36,666 bases of DNA from SIG440 sp045648175 (GTDB lineage Bacteria; Bacillota; Clostridia; Monoglobales; Monoglobaceae), in assembly GCA_045648175.1 (NCBI GenBank), contig JAZRNN010000012.1, positions 1-36,666 of the forward strand, read 5' to 3'. A model generated the notes under the pieces. It was given only the letters and a program-made list of their open reading frames with translations. It searched no databases and was not told the origin of the DNA. A program made the translations under genes and the position numbers. Below, in pieces: positions 22,012 to 31,759 of the stretch (its first letter is position 1; each line of letters opens with the position of its first letter).

Positions 22012-23490
22012 ATGCTTGAATATAATATCTACAGCGATATTGCAAAGCGTTCCGGCGGCGATGTTTACTTAGGCGTTGTCGGACCTGTTCGCACAGGGAA
22101 ATCAACCTTTATAAAGAATTTTATGAATCTTATGGTAATTCCCAATATTGAAAACGACCACAAGCGCGAACGAGCTATGGACGAACTGCCCCAAAGTGCA
22201 GGCGGCAGAATGATTATGACCACCGAACCGAAATTCATTCCCAACGAAGCAGTTGAAGTGCGTCTTGACGACAATACAACCTTCAGAATGCGGCTGATTG
22301 ACTGCGTTGGCTATATTGTAGACAGTGCTCTTGGCTATATTGAAAACGATAATCCGAGAATGGTTATGACACCCTGGTCACAAAACCCCATGCCCTTTGC
22401 CGAAGCTGCTGAAATCGGCACCAAAAAAGTCATCTGCGAACATTCAACTGTAGGCATTGTTGTCACAACCGACGGCACCATTACCGACATTGACAAGGAG
22501 GACTACTTCCCCGCAGAAGAACAGGTTGTAAATCAACTGAAGGCATTAGGCAAGCCTTTTATTATTATTCTCAATACACTTAATCCTTATTCTGACAATG
22601 TTTGCGAACATAAGAAATTCCTTGAAGAAAAATACGGTGCCTGCGTCTTGCCAATGAACTGTATGGAGCTTTGTATGGAAGATATCAACTCAATTATGGA
22701 AAATCTTCTGCTTGCCTTTCCCGTTACCGAAATCGGCATAACTCTTCCCGGATGGGCAGATGCTCTTGAGGGCGGACACTGGCTGAAGTGCGAATTGCAG
22801 AAATTTGTTACTGAAAATATATGTTCTGCCCTTAAGCTTTCGGACGCAAAAAAAGTTGTCAGCGCTTTTTGCGACAACGAATATGTAACCGAAGCCCGTA
22901 TTGATGCTGCAAATATGGTTGATGGCACAGTTTCAATTAATTTAAGGCTTCCCGACTCATTATATTATAAAATTCTTAATGAGATGACAGGCTTTGAAAT
23001 CAACAACGAAGAAGGTCTTATGAATTTGCTGAAAGAGCTTGCTGTGGTTAAAAACCAATACGATAAGGTAGCTTTTGCTATTGACGAGGTAAATCGGAAG
23101 GGTTATGGAATTGTATCGCCTTCAATCGACGAGCTTACCCTTGAAGAGCCCGAAATCGTTAAGCAAGGCAGCCGTTTTGGTGTAAGGCTTAAAGCATCTG
23201 CCCCGTCGATACATATGATACGTGCGGATATAGAAACCGAAGTCAGCCCCATTGTGGGGACAGAAAAGCAATCCGAAGAGTTGGTACATTACCTACTCAA
23301 TGAGTTTGAAACCGACCCCAAAAAAATCTGGCAGTCAAACATCTTTGGCAAATCTCTGCACGAGCTTGTCAATGAAGGGCTTCACAACAAACTCTATCGT
23401 ATGCCCGATGATGCACAGATGAAACTGCAGGAAACCCTGCAAAAAATTATCAACGAGGGCAGTGGCGGACTTATTTGCATCATACTTTAA
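22012..23490 (+). CDS. spoIVA: Stage IV sporulation protein A, coat morphogenetic ATPase
   Basis: SpoIVA polymerises, using ATP, into the shell on the outer forespore membrane on which the coat is built, and is also needed for cortex. The Walker A GPVRTGKST (24-32) lies in a TRAFAC-like domain, with the switch-like DCVGY region (about 101). A helical middle domain follows, and the conserved C-terminus ends GGLICIIL, the part that anchors through SpoVM in Bacillus. The 492 residues are the family length. AAGGAGGA precedes the ATG. It is a single-gene unit between the divergent promoter region and a bidirectional terminator. Confidence 0.97.
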   Translation: MLEYNIYSDIAKRSGGDVYLGVVGPVRTGKSTFIKNFMNLMVIPNIENDHKRERAMDELPQSAGGRMIMTTEPKFIPNEAVEVRLDDNTTFRMRLIDCVGYIVDSALGYIENDNPRMVMTPWSQNPMPFAEAAEIGTKKVICEHSTVGIVVTTDGTITDIDKEDYFPAEEQVVNQLKALGKPFIIILNTLNPYSDNVCEHKKFLEEKYGACVLPMNCMELCMEDINSIMENLLLAFPVTEIGITLPGWADALEGGHWLKCELQKFVTENICSALKLSDAKKVVSAFCDNEYVTEARIDAANMVDGTVSINLRLPDSLYYKILNEMTGFEINNEEGLMNLLKELAVVKNQYDKVAFAIDEVNRKGYGIVSPSIDELTLEEPEIVKQGSRFGVRLKASAPSIHMIRADIETEVSPIVGTEKQSEELVHYLLNEFETDPKKIWQSNIFGKSLHELVNEGLHNKLYRMPDDAQMKLQETLQKIINEGSGGLICIIL

Positions 23491-23502
23491 TTTTTCAAAT
23501 TT

Positions 23503-23534
23503 AAAAGGTGTACGTTTTTAGCGTACACCTTTTT
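23503..23534. terminator. Bidirectional terminator between spoIVA and hisK
   Basis: AAAAGGTGTACG and CGTACACCTTTT (12 bp) with a 7-base loop; T-runs follow in both directions. It ends spoIVA on the plus strand and the his operon on the minus strand. Confidence 0.92.
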
Positions 23535-23537
23535 GTG

Positions 23538-24317
23538 TTAAAATCTTAAATCTTTAAAACCCATATCTTTTGCAATGCGTTCGTATTCGTTGAACTTATA
23601 GCAAAGGTTGTCAGCCGAGTGGCTGTCGCTGGAGAGGATTACCCTTCCGCCTTTTTCGGCAATGTATTTAAGGAACTGTATTTCGGGATACGCTTCTGTG
23701 CGATATCCGCGTGAAATTGCACCTGTATTAATTTCAAAAGGTTTTCCGCATAAAATAATTTTATCTATTGCCGCCTTTGCTGCTGCAACATAGCGTGGGT
23801 TTTGGGTATCAAAAAGTCTGTTGCCCTCGTTAAATTTGGAACACAAGTCAAAATGCCCCACAATATCTGCACCCGTTTTATCTATTACATCGCCCATTAA
23901 CGAAAAATATTTATCTGCATAAGCATAGTAGTCACCACCAAAAAAGGTTTCTACATTATTTTTGAAACCTTCTTCACTAGAGTCAACTTCAAGATACTGT
24001 CCGTCTTTTTTAATATAGTGCACAGACCCAATTAGATAATCTGTCGTTATATTAGGCTCGTCAGAAAAATAGTCCAGTTCAAGACCGCAGAAAATTGTAA
24101 TTTTATCTGCATATTTTTCTTTCAGTTCAGCAATATCTTCTGCATACCTTAACGTATTTTCAAGCGACATACAGTATACATCAGAAAATGCAGTATATGC
24201 GTGACCTGAAAAACCAATCCTGGTCATTTTTAAATCAATCGCACTGCGAACTACCTCTTCAAGAATATTTTTGCCGTCACAATAGGTTGAATGAACGTGA
24301 AAATCCTCTAAAATCAT
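23538..24317 (-). CDS. hisK: Histidinol-phosphatase, PHP family
   Basis: This enzyme removes phosphate from L-histidinol phosphate, the penultimate step of histidine synthesis. The PHP metal motifs are visible: DFHVHSTYCDG (5-15), SGHAY, the GLELDY segment, GSVHYI, GHFDLCSKF and SSDSHSADNL near the C-terminus. At 259 residues it matches the HisJ/HisK type, unrelated to the HAD-type HisB-N. Its ATG overlaps the hisIE stop in an ATGA. That coupling, and the absence of another histidinol phosphatase in an otherwise complete operon, support the assignment over a generic PHP phosphoesterase. Confidence 0.93.
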   Translation of the reverse strand: MILEDFHVHSTYCDGKNILEEVVRSAIDLKMTRIGFSGHAYTAFSDVYCMSLENTLRYAEDIAELKEKYADKITIFCGLELDYFSDEPNITTDYLIGSVHYIKKDGQYLEVDSSEEGFKNNVETFFGGDYYAYADKYFSLMGDVIDKTGADIVGHFDLCSKFNEGNRLFDTQNPRYVAAAKAAIDKIILCGKPFEINTGAISRGYRTEAYPEIQFLKYIAEKGGRVILSSDSHSADNLCYKFNEYERIAKDMGFKDLRF

Positions 24318-24964
24318 TTTGTCATTTTCTCCTGCTTAACCTTGTGGTCAATTACGTGGCGTGATGAAAGCTCTTTGTGGATATCCTCAACCGAAATGCC
24401 CATTTCAACCATCAGCACCATAACGTGGTAGCAAAGGTCTGCGATTTCGTAAATTGTTTCCTTTTTGTCATCAGCTTTTGCGGCAATAATAACCTCGGTG
24501 TTCTCCTCGCCCACCTTTTTGAGAATTTTGTCAATTCCCTTTTCAAAAAGGTATGTGGTGTATGAACCTTCCTTCTTTTCGACTTTTCGCCCGATAAGCA
24601 AGTCCATAAGTCCCTGAAGTGAAAATTCGTGCAAATCTTCGCTTTGCCACAATTCCTTTGTGAAGCAGGAATCTGTACCCGTATGGCAGGCAGGACCTTC
24701 CTTTTCGACCATAACAACAAGGGCATCGTTGTCGCAATCTGCCGTAATTGACACAATGTGCTGATAGTTGCCGCTTGTTTCACCCTTGAGCCAAAGCTCC
24801 TGTCTTGAACGGCTCCAGAAACAAGTCAAACCCTTTTCCATTGAAATCTCTAAACTTTCGCGGTTCATATACGCAAGGGTCAACACCTTTTTTGTTACAG
24901 AATCCACAACTATGGCAGGTATCAGCCCTTTTTCATCAAACTTAAGTTCGTCTATATTAAGCAT
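24314..24964 (-). CDS. hisIE: Phosphoribosyl-AMP cyclohydrolase / phosphoribosyl-ATP pyrophosphatase
   Basis: A fused enzyme for steps 2 and 3 of histidine synthesis. Residues about 1-105 are the cyclohydrolase (HisI), with CFWSRSRQELWLKGETSGN and the metal-binding DCDNDAL...GPACHTG. Residues about 115-205 are the all-alpha pyrophosphatase (HisE), with GIDKILKKVGEENTEVIIAAK and the EIADLCYHVMVLM helix. At 216 residues it is a full-length fusion. GGAGGA precedes the ATG; hisF ends 12 bases upstream, and the stop overlaps hisK. Confidence 0.96.
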   Translation of the reverse strand: MLNIDELKFDEKGLIPAIVVDSVTKKVLTLAYMNRESLEISMEKGLTCFWSRSRQELWLKGETSGNYQHIVSITADCDNDALVVMVEKEGPACHTGTDSCFTKELWQSEDLHEFSLQGLMDLLIGRKVEKKEGSYTTYLFEKGIDKILKKVGEENTEVIIAAKADDKKETIYEIADLCYHVMVLMVEMGISVEDIHKELSSRHVIDHKVKQEKMTK

Positions 24965-24976
24965 AATATTTTCCTC

Positions 24977-25735
24977 CTATATTCTCATATCAATTCCGTT
25001 TGCACGGAGTTCAGTTTTCAAATCTTTAATTGCAACCTCACCGAAATGGAAAATTGAAGCCGCAAGTCCTGCATCAACTTTTGGCACTTTTTTGAAAAGC
25101 TCCACAAAATCAGCAATTCCGCCAGCACCGCCCGATGCAATTACAGGAACAGACACCGCATTGCAAACAGCATCAAGCATCTCTAAATCAAAGCCTTTTT
25201 TCACGCCGTCGGTATCAATTGAATTCAGCACAACCTCGCCTGCACCGTTGCCCACACAACGTTTAATCCATTCAACAGCTTCCATTCCCGTATTCTCTCT
25301 GCCGCCCTTGGCAAAAACACGGAAAACACCGTCAACACGCTTTACATCTGCGGAAATCACGACACACTGGTCGCCGTAACGCTTTGCCGCATCATAAATA
25401 AGCTGAGGATTTTTTATTGCACCCGAATTCACACTTACTTTGTCAGCACCGCATTTAAGCACGCGGTCAAAATCATCTAAAGTGTTTATTCCGCCGCCAA
25501 CAGTAAGCGGAATAAAAATGGTTTTTGCAACCTCTTTAAGTATATCGGTAAACAAGGCTCTGCCTTCGAATGATGCCGTTATGTCATAAAAAACCAATTC
25601 ATCCGCACCGCTGTCGCTGTAATGCTTTGCAAGCTGTACGGGATGCGAAACATCCGACACACCTTCAAAATTTACGCCTTTTACCACTCTGCCGTCACGT
25701 ACGTCAAGGCAGGGAATTATTCGTTTTGTTATCAT
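24977..25735 (-). CDS. hisF: Imidazole glycerol phosphate synthase cyclase subunit
   Basis: HisF uses ammonia from HisH to turn PRFAR into imidazole glycerol phosphate and AICAR. It is a TIM barrel of 252 residues with the catalytic aspartates in IPCLDVRDGRVVKG (Asp11) and VISADVKR (about 130), and phosphate loops such as TVGGGI and ASGGAGG. The ATG overlaps the hisA stop (ATGA). Confidence 0.97.
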   Translation of the reverse strand: MITKRIIPCLDVRDGRVVKGVNFEGVSDVSHPVQLAKHYSDSGADELVFYDITASFEGRALFTDILKEVAKTIFIPLTVGGGINTLDDFDRVLKCGADKVSVNSGAIKNPQLIYDAAKRYGDQCVVISADVKRVDGVFRVFAKGGRENTGMEAVEWIKRCVGNGAGEVVLNSIDTDGVKKGFDLEMLDAVCNAVSVPVIASGGAGGIADFVELFKKVPKVDAGLAASIFHFGEVAIKDLKTELRANGIDMRI

Positions 25736-26445
25736 TCTGCCACCTCTATTGCCTCTTTAAGTGAAATTGCATTTGTATAATATGCCTTGCCTATAATTGC
25801 ACCGTAAAGATTCATTTTTGCCAGTGCTTTTACATCATCAATGGTTGAAACACCGCCCGATGCCACAATCTGCATATTGAATTTTTCGGACAGTTCCTTG
25901 TATAATTCACGGTTTGTGCCTTGCATTGCGCCGTCTTTTGAAACGTCAGTACAGATAAGGGTTTTAACACCTAAATTCTGCATATCCTCGCAGAACTCAA
26001 AACAAGTGTACTGTGACTTTTCTGTCCAGCCTTTTATTGCAACATACCCGTCCTTTATATCTGCGCCAACGGCAATCTTTTCGCCGTATTTATCTACAGC
26101 AAACTTTACAAAAGCTTTATCCTGTACCGCCGCCGTGCCTAAAATCACTCTGTCAATGCCTGCACCGATGTACGCATCAATAACATCCATACTGCGTATA
26201 CCGCCACCGATTTCAACAAAAAGACCTGTATTTTCGGCAACCTGACGCACTATATCAATATTTGGTGTTCCGCCATCCCTTGCACCTTCAAGGTCAACCA
26301 TATGAATATGGCTTGCACCCAATGATTCAAATTCATATGCAATCTCTATCGGGTTTTCGCTGTAAACCGTCATTTTATCATATTCACCGCGCAGAAGGCG
26401 TACTGCCTTGCCTTCATATAAATCTATTGCAGGAAAAATATACAT
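25732..26445 (-). CDS. hisA: ProFAR isomerase
   Basis: HisA opens the ribose ring of ProFAR to PRFAR. The 237-residue TIM barrel is a sister of HisF: the catalytic aspartates are in FPAIDLYEGKAVRL (Asp8) and LICTDVSKDG (about 130), with phosphate-binding EIGGGIR and ASGGVS. It is followed directly by hisF with a 4-base overlap and preceded by hisH with a 4-base gap. Confidence 0.97.
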   Translation of the reverse strand: MYIFPAIDLYEGKAVRLLRGEYDKMTVYSENPIEIAYEFESLGASHIHMVDLEGARDGGTPNIDIVRQVAENTGLFVEIGGGIRSMDVIDAYIGAGIDRVILGTAAVQDKAFVKFAVDKYGEKIAVGADIKDGYVAIKGWTEKSQYTCFEFCEDMQNLGVKTLICTDVSKDGAMQGTNRELYKELSEKFNMQIVASGGVSTIDDVKALAKMNLYGAIIGKAYYTNAISLKEAIEVAE

Positions 26446-26449
26446 ATAA

Positions 26450-27070
26450 TTACTCCCCTTTCATCTCACAGAAAGCTTTAAGAATTTTCAGACCCACATC
26501 ACCGCTTTTTTCGGGATGGAACTGACATCCGCAAACATTACCCTGTGCAACTGCGGCAGTAAGGTCAGCACCATATTCAGCTGTTGCAATAACCGAACTT
26601 TCGCACTTTGCACCATAGTATGAATGTACAAAATAAACAAAGTCACCCTCGTTTATATATTTAAAAATCTCGTGCTTATCTCCGTTAAAATTTAAGGCAT
26701 TCCAGCCGATATGGGGAGTTTTTAAACCCTTTGGAATAACCTCGTCTATTGGGCGAGCTTCGCCTTTGATTAATCCAAGCCCCTGATGCTCGCCATATTC
26801 AAAGCTTTTATCAAGAAGCATCTGCATACCAAGACAAATACCCATAATAGGTTTGCCCTTTGCCGCCTGTTCTTTGATTACTGCATCAAGACCTGTTTCT
26901 TTGAGCTTTTTTACTGCATCTTCAAATGCGCCAACACCCGGGAGAATAATCTTTTCAGCCGAGCGCAACGCATCTGCATCGCCCGTAACAATGGTTTTGA
27001 CCCCTATTGCCTCCATAGAGCTTTTAAGGGAAAACAGATTTCCCACACCGTAATCAACAATTGCTACCAT
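26450..27070 (-). CDS. hisH: Imidazole glycerol phosphate synthase glutaminase subunit
   Basis: This class I glutamine amidotransferase supplies ammonia to HisF. The nucleophile cysteine is in MGICLGMQMLL (about residue 78), and the His-Glu pair is in CGCQFHPEKSGD. The oxyanion segment PGVGAF is at about 49. At 206 residues it is a normal length. It lies two bases after hisB; hisA rather than hisF follows immediately, so the two synthase subunits flank hisA, the usual order. Confidence 0.97.
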   Translation of the reverse strand: MVAIVDYGVGNLFSLKSSMEAIGVKTIVTGDADALRSAEKIILPGVGAFEDAVKKLKETGLDAVIKEQAAKGKPIMGICLGMQMLLDKSFEYGEHQGLGLIKGEARPIDEVIPKGLKTPHIGWNALNFNGDKHEIFKYINEGDFVYFVHSYYGAKCESSVIATAEYGADLTAAVAQGNVCGCQFHPEKSGDVGLKILKAFCEMKGE

Positions 27071-27072
27071 AT

Positions 27073-27660
27073 TTAAAGTACCCCTTTCGTTGAAGGGATT
27101 TCGTTTTCAAATCCGGTATCTGTTGCCACAGCCTGACGAAAGGCTCTGCCTGCCGCCTTGAATGCACCCTCAATAATGTGGTGTGAATTTGTGCCCGAAA
27201 GCTGAACAAAATGAAGAGTGCAGCATGCCTCTCTTACAAATGCAAGCCAGAATTCTTCCACAAGCTCGGTATCAAAAGTGCCAACTTTTGCGGTAGGTAT
27301 CTCCAGCTTGTATGAAAGCCCTGAGCGACCCGACAGGTCAACTGCAGATATAATCAAGGCCTCGTCCATAGGCAGAATCATATTACCATAGCGGATAATC
27401 CCCTTTTTATCGCCAACAGCTTCATTAAAGGCTTTGCCAAGGCAAATGCCCACATCTTCAACAGTGTGGTGGTCATCAACCTGGGTGTCGCCGTTGCACT
27501 TTACATTTAAGTCAAATCTGCCGTGCTTTGCAAAAAGGGTCAGCATATGGTCAAGAAAGCCACAGCCCGTATCAATTTTGCTTTCGCCTCTTCCGTCAAG
27601 GTTAAGACTAAGTTCAATCTGTGTTTCGTTTGTATCTCTTTTTATTTCACTTACTCTCAT
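27073..27660 (-). CDS. hisB: Imidazoleglycerol-phosphate dehydratase
   Basis: This manganese enzyme dehydrates imidazole glycerol phosphate. Both metal-binding repeats are visible: DHHTVEDVGICLGKAF, and later SHHIIEGAFKAAGRAF, with GCGFLDHMLTLFAKH near the N-terminus. At 195 residues it is the monofunctional form, without the HAD phosphatase domain found in enterobacterial HisB, in line with the separate hisK. It abuts hisC with no gap. Confidence 0.97.
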   Translation of the reverse strand: MRVSEIKRDTNETQIELSLNLDGRGESKIDTGCGFLDHMLTLFAKHGRFDLNVKCNGDTQVDDHHTVEDVGICLGKAFNEAVGDKKGIIRYGNMILPMDEALIISAVDLSGRSGLSYKLEIPTAKVGTFDTELVEEFWLAFVREACCTLHFVQLSGTNSHHIIEGAFKAAGRAFRQAVATDTGFENEIPSTKGVL

Positions 27661-28722
27661 TTATCTGTCCTCCAGAATTTCTTCTACTGCAGTAAGAAAT
27701 TTATCCATCTGTTCTCTTGTTCCTACAGTTATACGATTATATTCGCAAATACGCTCGCCCGTAAAATGACGGACAAGAATACCCTTTTCACGCAGTTTTG
27801 TGTAAGCATCAAGCCCTGACACCGACGGATGCTTTGCAAAAATAAAGTTTGTGGTTGAAGGTGTCATCACAAAGCCCAACTCTTTGAGTTTTGTCATTGT
27901 GTATTCGCGATTTTCACAAATAATACGGCAATTTTCTTTTGTGTATTCCTCGTCCTCAAGTGCACCGATACCTGCCGCCATGGTCATACGGTTGATATTG
28001 TAAGGATTAGTTGAATACTTGATTGTGTTTAAATCCTGAATAATTTCTTTTGATGCAACTCCAAACCCAAGCCTTGCACCCGCCATCGAACGTGATTTTG
28101 AAAATGTTCCCGTAACCAGCAGATTATCATATTTATCAAGCAGACAAACTGCACTTTGGTTGCCAAAATCCACATACGCCTCGTCTATTACCACGATATT
28201 ATCGGGGTTGCTTTTTACAATTTCTTCAATCTCAGCAAGGCTTAAAGCAATACCTGTCGGTGCATTGGGGTTTGCAATAACAATTGTTTTATTTATCCCA
28301 ACATAATCAGAAACCCTGATTTTAAATTCATCATCAAGCGGAATTTCCTCGTAAGGAATGTTTGAAAGCTGTGCAAATACGGGATAAAAGCCGTAAGTTA
28401 TGTCAGGAAATACTATGGGCATATCTTTGTCACCATATGCCATAAATGCAAAGTTTAAAATCTCATCAGAGCCGTTTGTCATAAGCACCTGTTCAGGCTT
28501 GACACCAAGAATTTCTGCCATTTTTTCGGTCAGGGTACTGCAGGTTGGGTCTGAATATAACTGCAAAATCTCTGCCGCATCTTTCGCACCTTTAACCGCC
28601 TTTTGTGATGGCGGAAATGGCGATTCGTTGGTGTTGAGCTTTATAAGATTTAAAATCTTTGGTTGCTCACCGGGAGTATACGGAGTGAGCGCATCAAATT
28701 TATTACTAAAAAATCTGCTCAT
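27661..28722 (-). CDS. hisC: Histidinol-phosphate aminotransferase
   Basis: A PLP enzyme converting imidazole acetol phosphate to histidinol phosphate. The PLP lysine is in GTFSKSRSMAGARLGF; other fold-type-I marks are LNTNESPFPPS, NPNAPTG and VIDEAYVDF. At 353 residues it is the normal length. Position between hisD and hisB supports HisC over a general aromatic aminotransferase. The gap to hisD is 14 bases. Confidence 0.96.
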   Translation of the reverse strand: MSRFFSNKFDALTPYTPGEQPKILNLIKLNTNESPFPPSQKAVKGAKDAAEILQLYSDPTCSTLTEKMAEILGVKPEQVLMTNGSDEILNFAFMAYGDKDMPIVFPDITYGFYPVFAQLSNIPYEEIPLDDEFKIRVSDYVGINKTIVIANPNAPTGIALSLAEIEEIVKSNPDNIVVIDEAYVDFGNQSAVCLLDKYDNLLVTGTFSKSRSMAGARLGFGVASKEIIQDLNTIKYSTNPYNINRMTMAAGIGALEDEEYTKENCRIICENREYTMTKLKELGFVMTPSTTNFIFAKHPSVSGLDAYTKLREKGILVRHFTGERICEYNRITVGTREQMDKFLTAVEEILEDR

Positions 28723-28736
28723 ATTTCATTCACTCC

Positions 28737-30011
28737 TTAATCTTTTATTCTTATAGTGGCACTCTTTGCGTGAGCTGTCAGACCTTCCTTTTTAGCAAAG
28801 AACAAAACATCATCTGCAACACGCTTTAATGCATCATATGTGTAATATGTATACTGTGTTTTCTTTACAAAATCGTCAACCGACAAGGGGCTTGAAAATT
28901 TAGCAGTCCCGCTTGTGGGAAGGGTGTGGTTTGCACCAGCTAAATAATCACCCAAAGCCTCAGGGCAATTTCTGCCCATAAAGATTGAGCCTGCGTGACG
29001 AATTCCGTCAAGATAGTCAAAGGGGTTGTCTACACACAGTTCAAGATGCTCGGGGGCAATTTCATTTGAAATTTCAATTGCAACATCAAGGCTTTCTGCA
29101 ACAATAATCTTGCCGTTGGCATCAATGGACTTTCGTGCAATCTCACTGCGTTCAAGGAGCGGTATCTGCACCTCAAGCTCCTTTTGTACAGCAAGTGCCA
29201 AATCCATAGAATCACAAACCAGCACCGCACTTGCCAGAACATCGTGTTCTGCCTGAGAAAGCAAATCTGCCGCAACATAGCGTGGATTGCTCTTTCCATC
29301 AGCAACAACCAAAATCTCACTTGGTCCTGCAATCATATCAATTGAAACCGTGCCATAAACCTGACGTTTTGCCTCTGCAACAAAGGCATTGCCGGGACCT
29401 ACAATCTTGTCAACCTTGGGAATGCTTTCGGTACCGTATGCCAATGCGGCCACGGCCTGTGCGCCGCCAACCTTGAAGATACGGTCAACACCTGCTATTG
29501 ATGCCGCCGCAAGTATTACGGGGTTAATTTTGCCCTCAGCATTCGGGGGTGTAACTATTACAACCTCACGGACACCTGCAATTTTTGCTGGGATTGAATC
29601 CATTAAGACAGTGGATGGGTATGTCGCTGTTCCTCCCGGAACATATAATCCCGCACGATCAACTGGGATAACCTTTTGACCTGTCACAATACCGTTTTCA
29701 TCATTTATAATAAAGCCGTTGCGAACCTGTTTTTCGTGGAATTTGCGAATATTCCTTGCCGCAGTTTTAAGAACCTCTAAAAACCTTGGTTCAACCACAG
29801 CTTTCGCCTCGTCAATTTCAGCCTGTGTAACTTCAAGTGCAGTAAGCTTTGCCTTGTCAAATTTTTCGCAGTATTCAAAGAGTGCTTTGTCGCCATTTGC
29901 TTTAACATTTTCTATTATTTCGGTAACAATTGCCTCAACATCCATCTCGGGCACAACGCGCGCGAAAATGTCGCTGTTTGCAACCTCACCATATTTTAAT
30001 ATCTTTATCAT
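28737..30011 (-). CDS. hisD: Histidinol dehydrogenase
   Basis: This zinc enzyme oxidises histidinol to histidine in two NAD-linked steps. Family signatures include VPGGTATYPSTVLM, VGPGNAFVAEAKR, IDMIAGPSEILVVAD and the zinc/active-site region SQAEHD. ANHTLPTSGTAKF near the C-terminus holds a further histidine. Length 424 is normal. Its ATG overlaps the hisG stop (ATGA). Confidence 0.97.
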   Translation of the reverse strand: MIKILKYGEVANSDIFARVVPEMDVEAIVTEIIENVKANGDKALFEYCEKFDKAKLTALEVTQAEIDEAKAVVEPRFLEVLKTAARNIRKFHEKQVRNGFIINDENGIVTGQKVIPVDRAGLYVPGGTATYPSTVLMDSIPAKIAGVREVVIVTPPNAEGKINPVILAAASIAGVDRIFKVGGAQAVAALAYGTESIPKVDKIVGPGNAFVAEAKRQVYGTVSIDMIAGPSEILVVADGKSNPRYVAADLLSQAEHDVLASAVLVCDSMDLALAVQKELEVQIPLLERSEIARKSIDANGKIIVAESLDVAIEISNEIAPEHLELCVDNPFDYLDGIRHAGSIFMGRNCPEALGDYLAGANHTLPTSGTAKFSSPLSVDDFVKKTQYTYYTYDALKRVADDVLFFAKKEGLTAHAKSATIRIKD

Positions 30012-30637
30012 TTTTTGTCCTCCGTCCGGCAGGTCATACTTTTGAGTATCTTTTCAATTTGCTCGTTCTTGAATTTAAAACTTGCCTTGTTGGCAATAAG
30101 ACGTGCACTTATAGGAACAATTTCCTCAAGTACTTCAAGATTATTTTCTTTAAGGGTTGTTCCTGTTTCAACAATATCCACAATTACATCTGAAAGTCCA
30201 AGTATAGGCGCAATCTCAATCGAACCGTTAAGATGAATAATATCAATTTCACGACCAATGGATGAATAATAATTCTTTGCAATATTGGTGAATTTTGTAG
30301 CCACCCTCAAGGTCTTTTGGGTATTATCACGGAAGTCCTTCTTGCCTGCAACAGCCATACGGCATTTACCTATGTCCAAATCAAGAAGCTCATAAATATC
30401 AGGCTCATATTCAAGCAAAATATCCTTGCCTGCAACACCTATATCCGCCGCCCCATGTTCAACATAAATCGCAACGTCTGAGGGCTTCACCCAAAAATAA
30501 CGTATACCCTTTTCCTCATTTTCAAAAATCAGTTTGCGGTTGTTTTCTTTAATTGAGGGACATTCAAAGCCCGCCTCTTCAAACATAGCATAAACCTTTT
30601 CGCCAAGTCTGCCCTTGGGAAGTGCAACATTAAGCAT
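30008..30637 (-). CDS. hisG: ATP phosphoribosyltransferase, short catalytic form
   Basis: HisG catalyses the first, feedback-controlled step, joining ATP and PRPP. At about 209 residues it is the short form that lacks the regulatory ACT-like domain and needs HisZ. LNVALPKGRLGEKVY is the N-terminal signature and DVIVDIVETGTTLKEN the PRPP loop. The frame also allows a TTG at 30655, but its GGAGG would touch the codon. I choose ATG 30637, with GAGGA about 12 bases upstream, so the gene overlaps the end of hisZ by 8 bases. Confidence 0.96.
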   Translation of the reverse strand: MLNVALPKGRLGEKVYAMFEEAGFECPSIKENNRKLIFENEEKGIRYFWVKPSDVAIYVEHGAADIGVAGKDILLEYEPDIYELLDLDIGKCRMAVAGKKDFRDNTQKTLRVATKFTNIAKNYYSSIGREIDIIHLNGSIEIAPILGLSDVIVDIVETGTTLKENNLEVLEEIVPISARLIANKASFKFKNEQIEKILKSMTCRTEDKK

Positions 30638-31757
30638 TGTTTTCAAGTTCCTCAACCTCCATTCCGCATAATTTAACCAGTCTCTTATATATCAGTTTTT
30701 CAGGCTTTGCCTTTTGAGCAATTACAGACTTGCCATTATCTGTCAATAACTTCACTGCATTATTAATGTCGCCAAGCTTTGCACCTTCGTCATATAACAA
30801 CACAGTATCAACGTCAAAATCATGGCTGTCATCGTAAATTCTTTCAAGTAAATCAAGATATACTGCAAAACCAATTGCACCGCTTTTGCGTGACATTTTT
30901 TTCATAAGATTGTCATACTGACCACCCGAAAGAACCCCTTCGGGAACACCGTTGACAAATCCTTTAAATACAACACCGTTGTAATACCCCATATCATTAA
31001 TAACCGAAAAGTCAATTCTTACCTTATCTATACAACCGCAAAGTGTCAGCATTTCGGTTATGTCCTCAAGTTGTTTGATTGCATCATCAAACTGTTTTGC
31101 CAAATTCATTGATTTAAGCTTTGCAATTACTTTATCGGGAGCACCGTAAACTGTAACAAGCGATTTAAGAAGTTCTGCAGATTTTTCGTCTATGCCTTCT
31201 GCATTGCAAACCGTAGCAATACCGCCAACATTTTTTTCGCCCAACGCTTTAAGGAGTGCTACTCTTCCCTTTTGAGAAATTTCAATACCTTCAATTGCCA
31301 AAGATACAATTCCCATATGTGAAATATCTAAGATATAATCGTCTGTAATACATTCAAGACTTTTTGCTGCAAGCATCAAAACCTCACAAATGCAATAATC
31401 ATCAATATCACCGATTGCCTCAAGACCTGTCTGCATAATCTCTTTAAATGCTCTTGTTTCAGTTGACGCACGATATACATTTTCATTATAATACATCTTT
31501 TGCACCGAGCCCGCATCTTCGCGGCTGTTTTTTATGATAGAAAGTGTTACGTCAGGCTTAAGTGCCATCAGCTTGCCGTCAACATCGGTAAATGTAATTA
31601 TATTTTCCGATACTAAAAAATCCTTGTTGCGTACATAAAGATCATATTCTTCAAACTTGCTCATACGGTATTTCATATATCCGTATTTTGAATAAAGTTG
31701 ACGAAGCTTGAATATTATCTTATCGTCATTTTCAAAAACCGAACTAATATTGCTCAT
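30630..31757 (-). CDS. hisZ: ATP phosphoribosyltransferase regulatory subunit
   Basis: HisZ is a catalytically inactive relative of histidyl-tRNA synthetase that binds short HisG, activates it and confers histidine inhibition. The class II synthetase core is recognisable (LMALKPDVTLSIIKNS, motif 2-like KMYYNENVYRAST, and SGGQYDNLMKKMSRKSGAIGFAVYLD). At 375 residues it lacks the anticodon-binding domain, which separates it from HisS. It is followed by short hisG with an 8-base overlap, as expected for obligate partners. Confidence 0.94.
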   Translation of the reverse strand: MSNISSVFENDDKIIFKLRQLYSKYGYMKYRMSKFEEYDLYVRNKDFLVSENIITFTDVDGKLMALKPDVTLSIIKNSREDAGSVQKMYYNENVYRASTETRAFKEIMQTGLEAIGDIDDYCICEVLMLAAKSLECITDDYILDISHMGIVSLAIEGIEISQKGRVALLKALGEKNVGGIATVCNAEGIDEKSAELLKSLVTVYGAPDKVIAKLKSMNLAKQFDDAIKQLEDITEMLTLCGCIDKVRIDFSVINDMGYYNGVVFKGFVNGVPEGVLSGGQYDNLMKKMSRKSGAIGFAVYLDLLERIYDDSHDFDVDTVLLYDEGAKLGDINNAVKLLTDNGKSVIAQKAKPEKLIYKRLVKLCGMEVEELENNA

Positions 31758-31759
31758 TG

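Noticed and set aside
24768..25379. A long plus-strand frame of about 200 codons antisense to hisF and hisIE
   Set aside because: It is serine/proline-rich with no start signal and mirrors the codon use of the his genes on the other strand.
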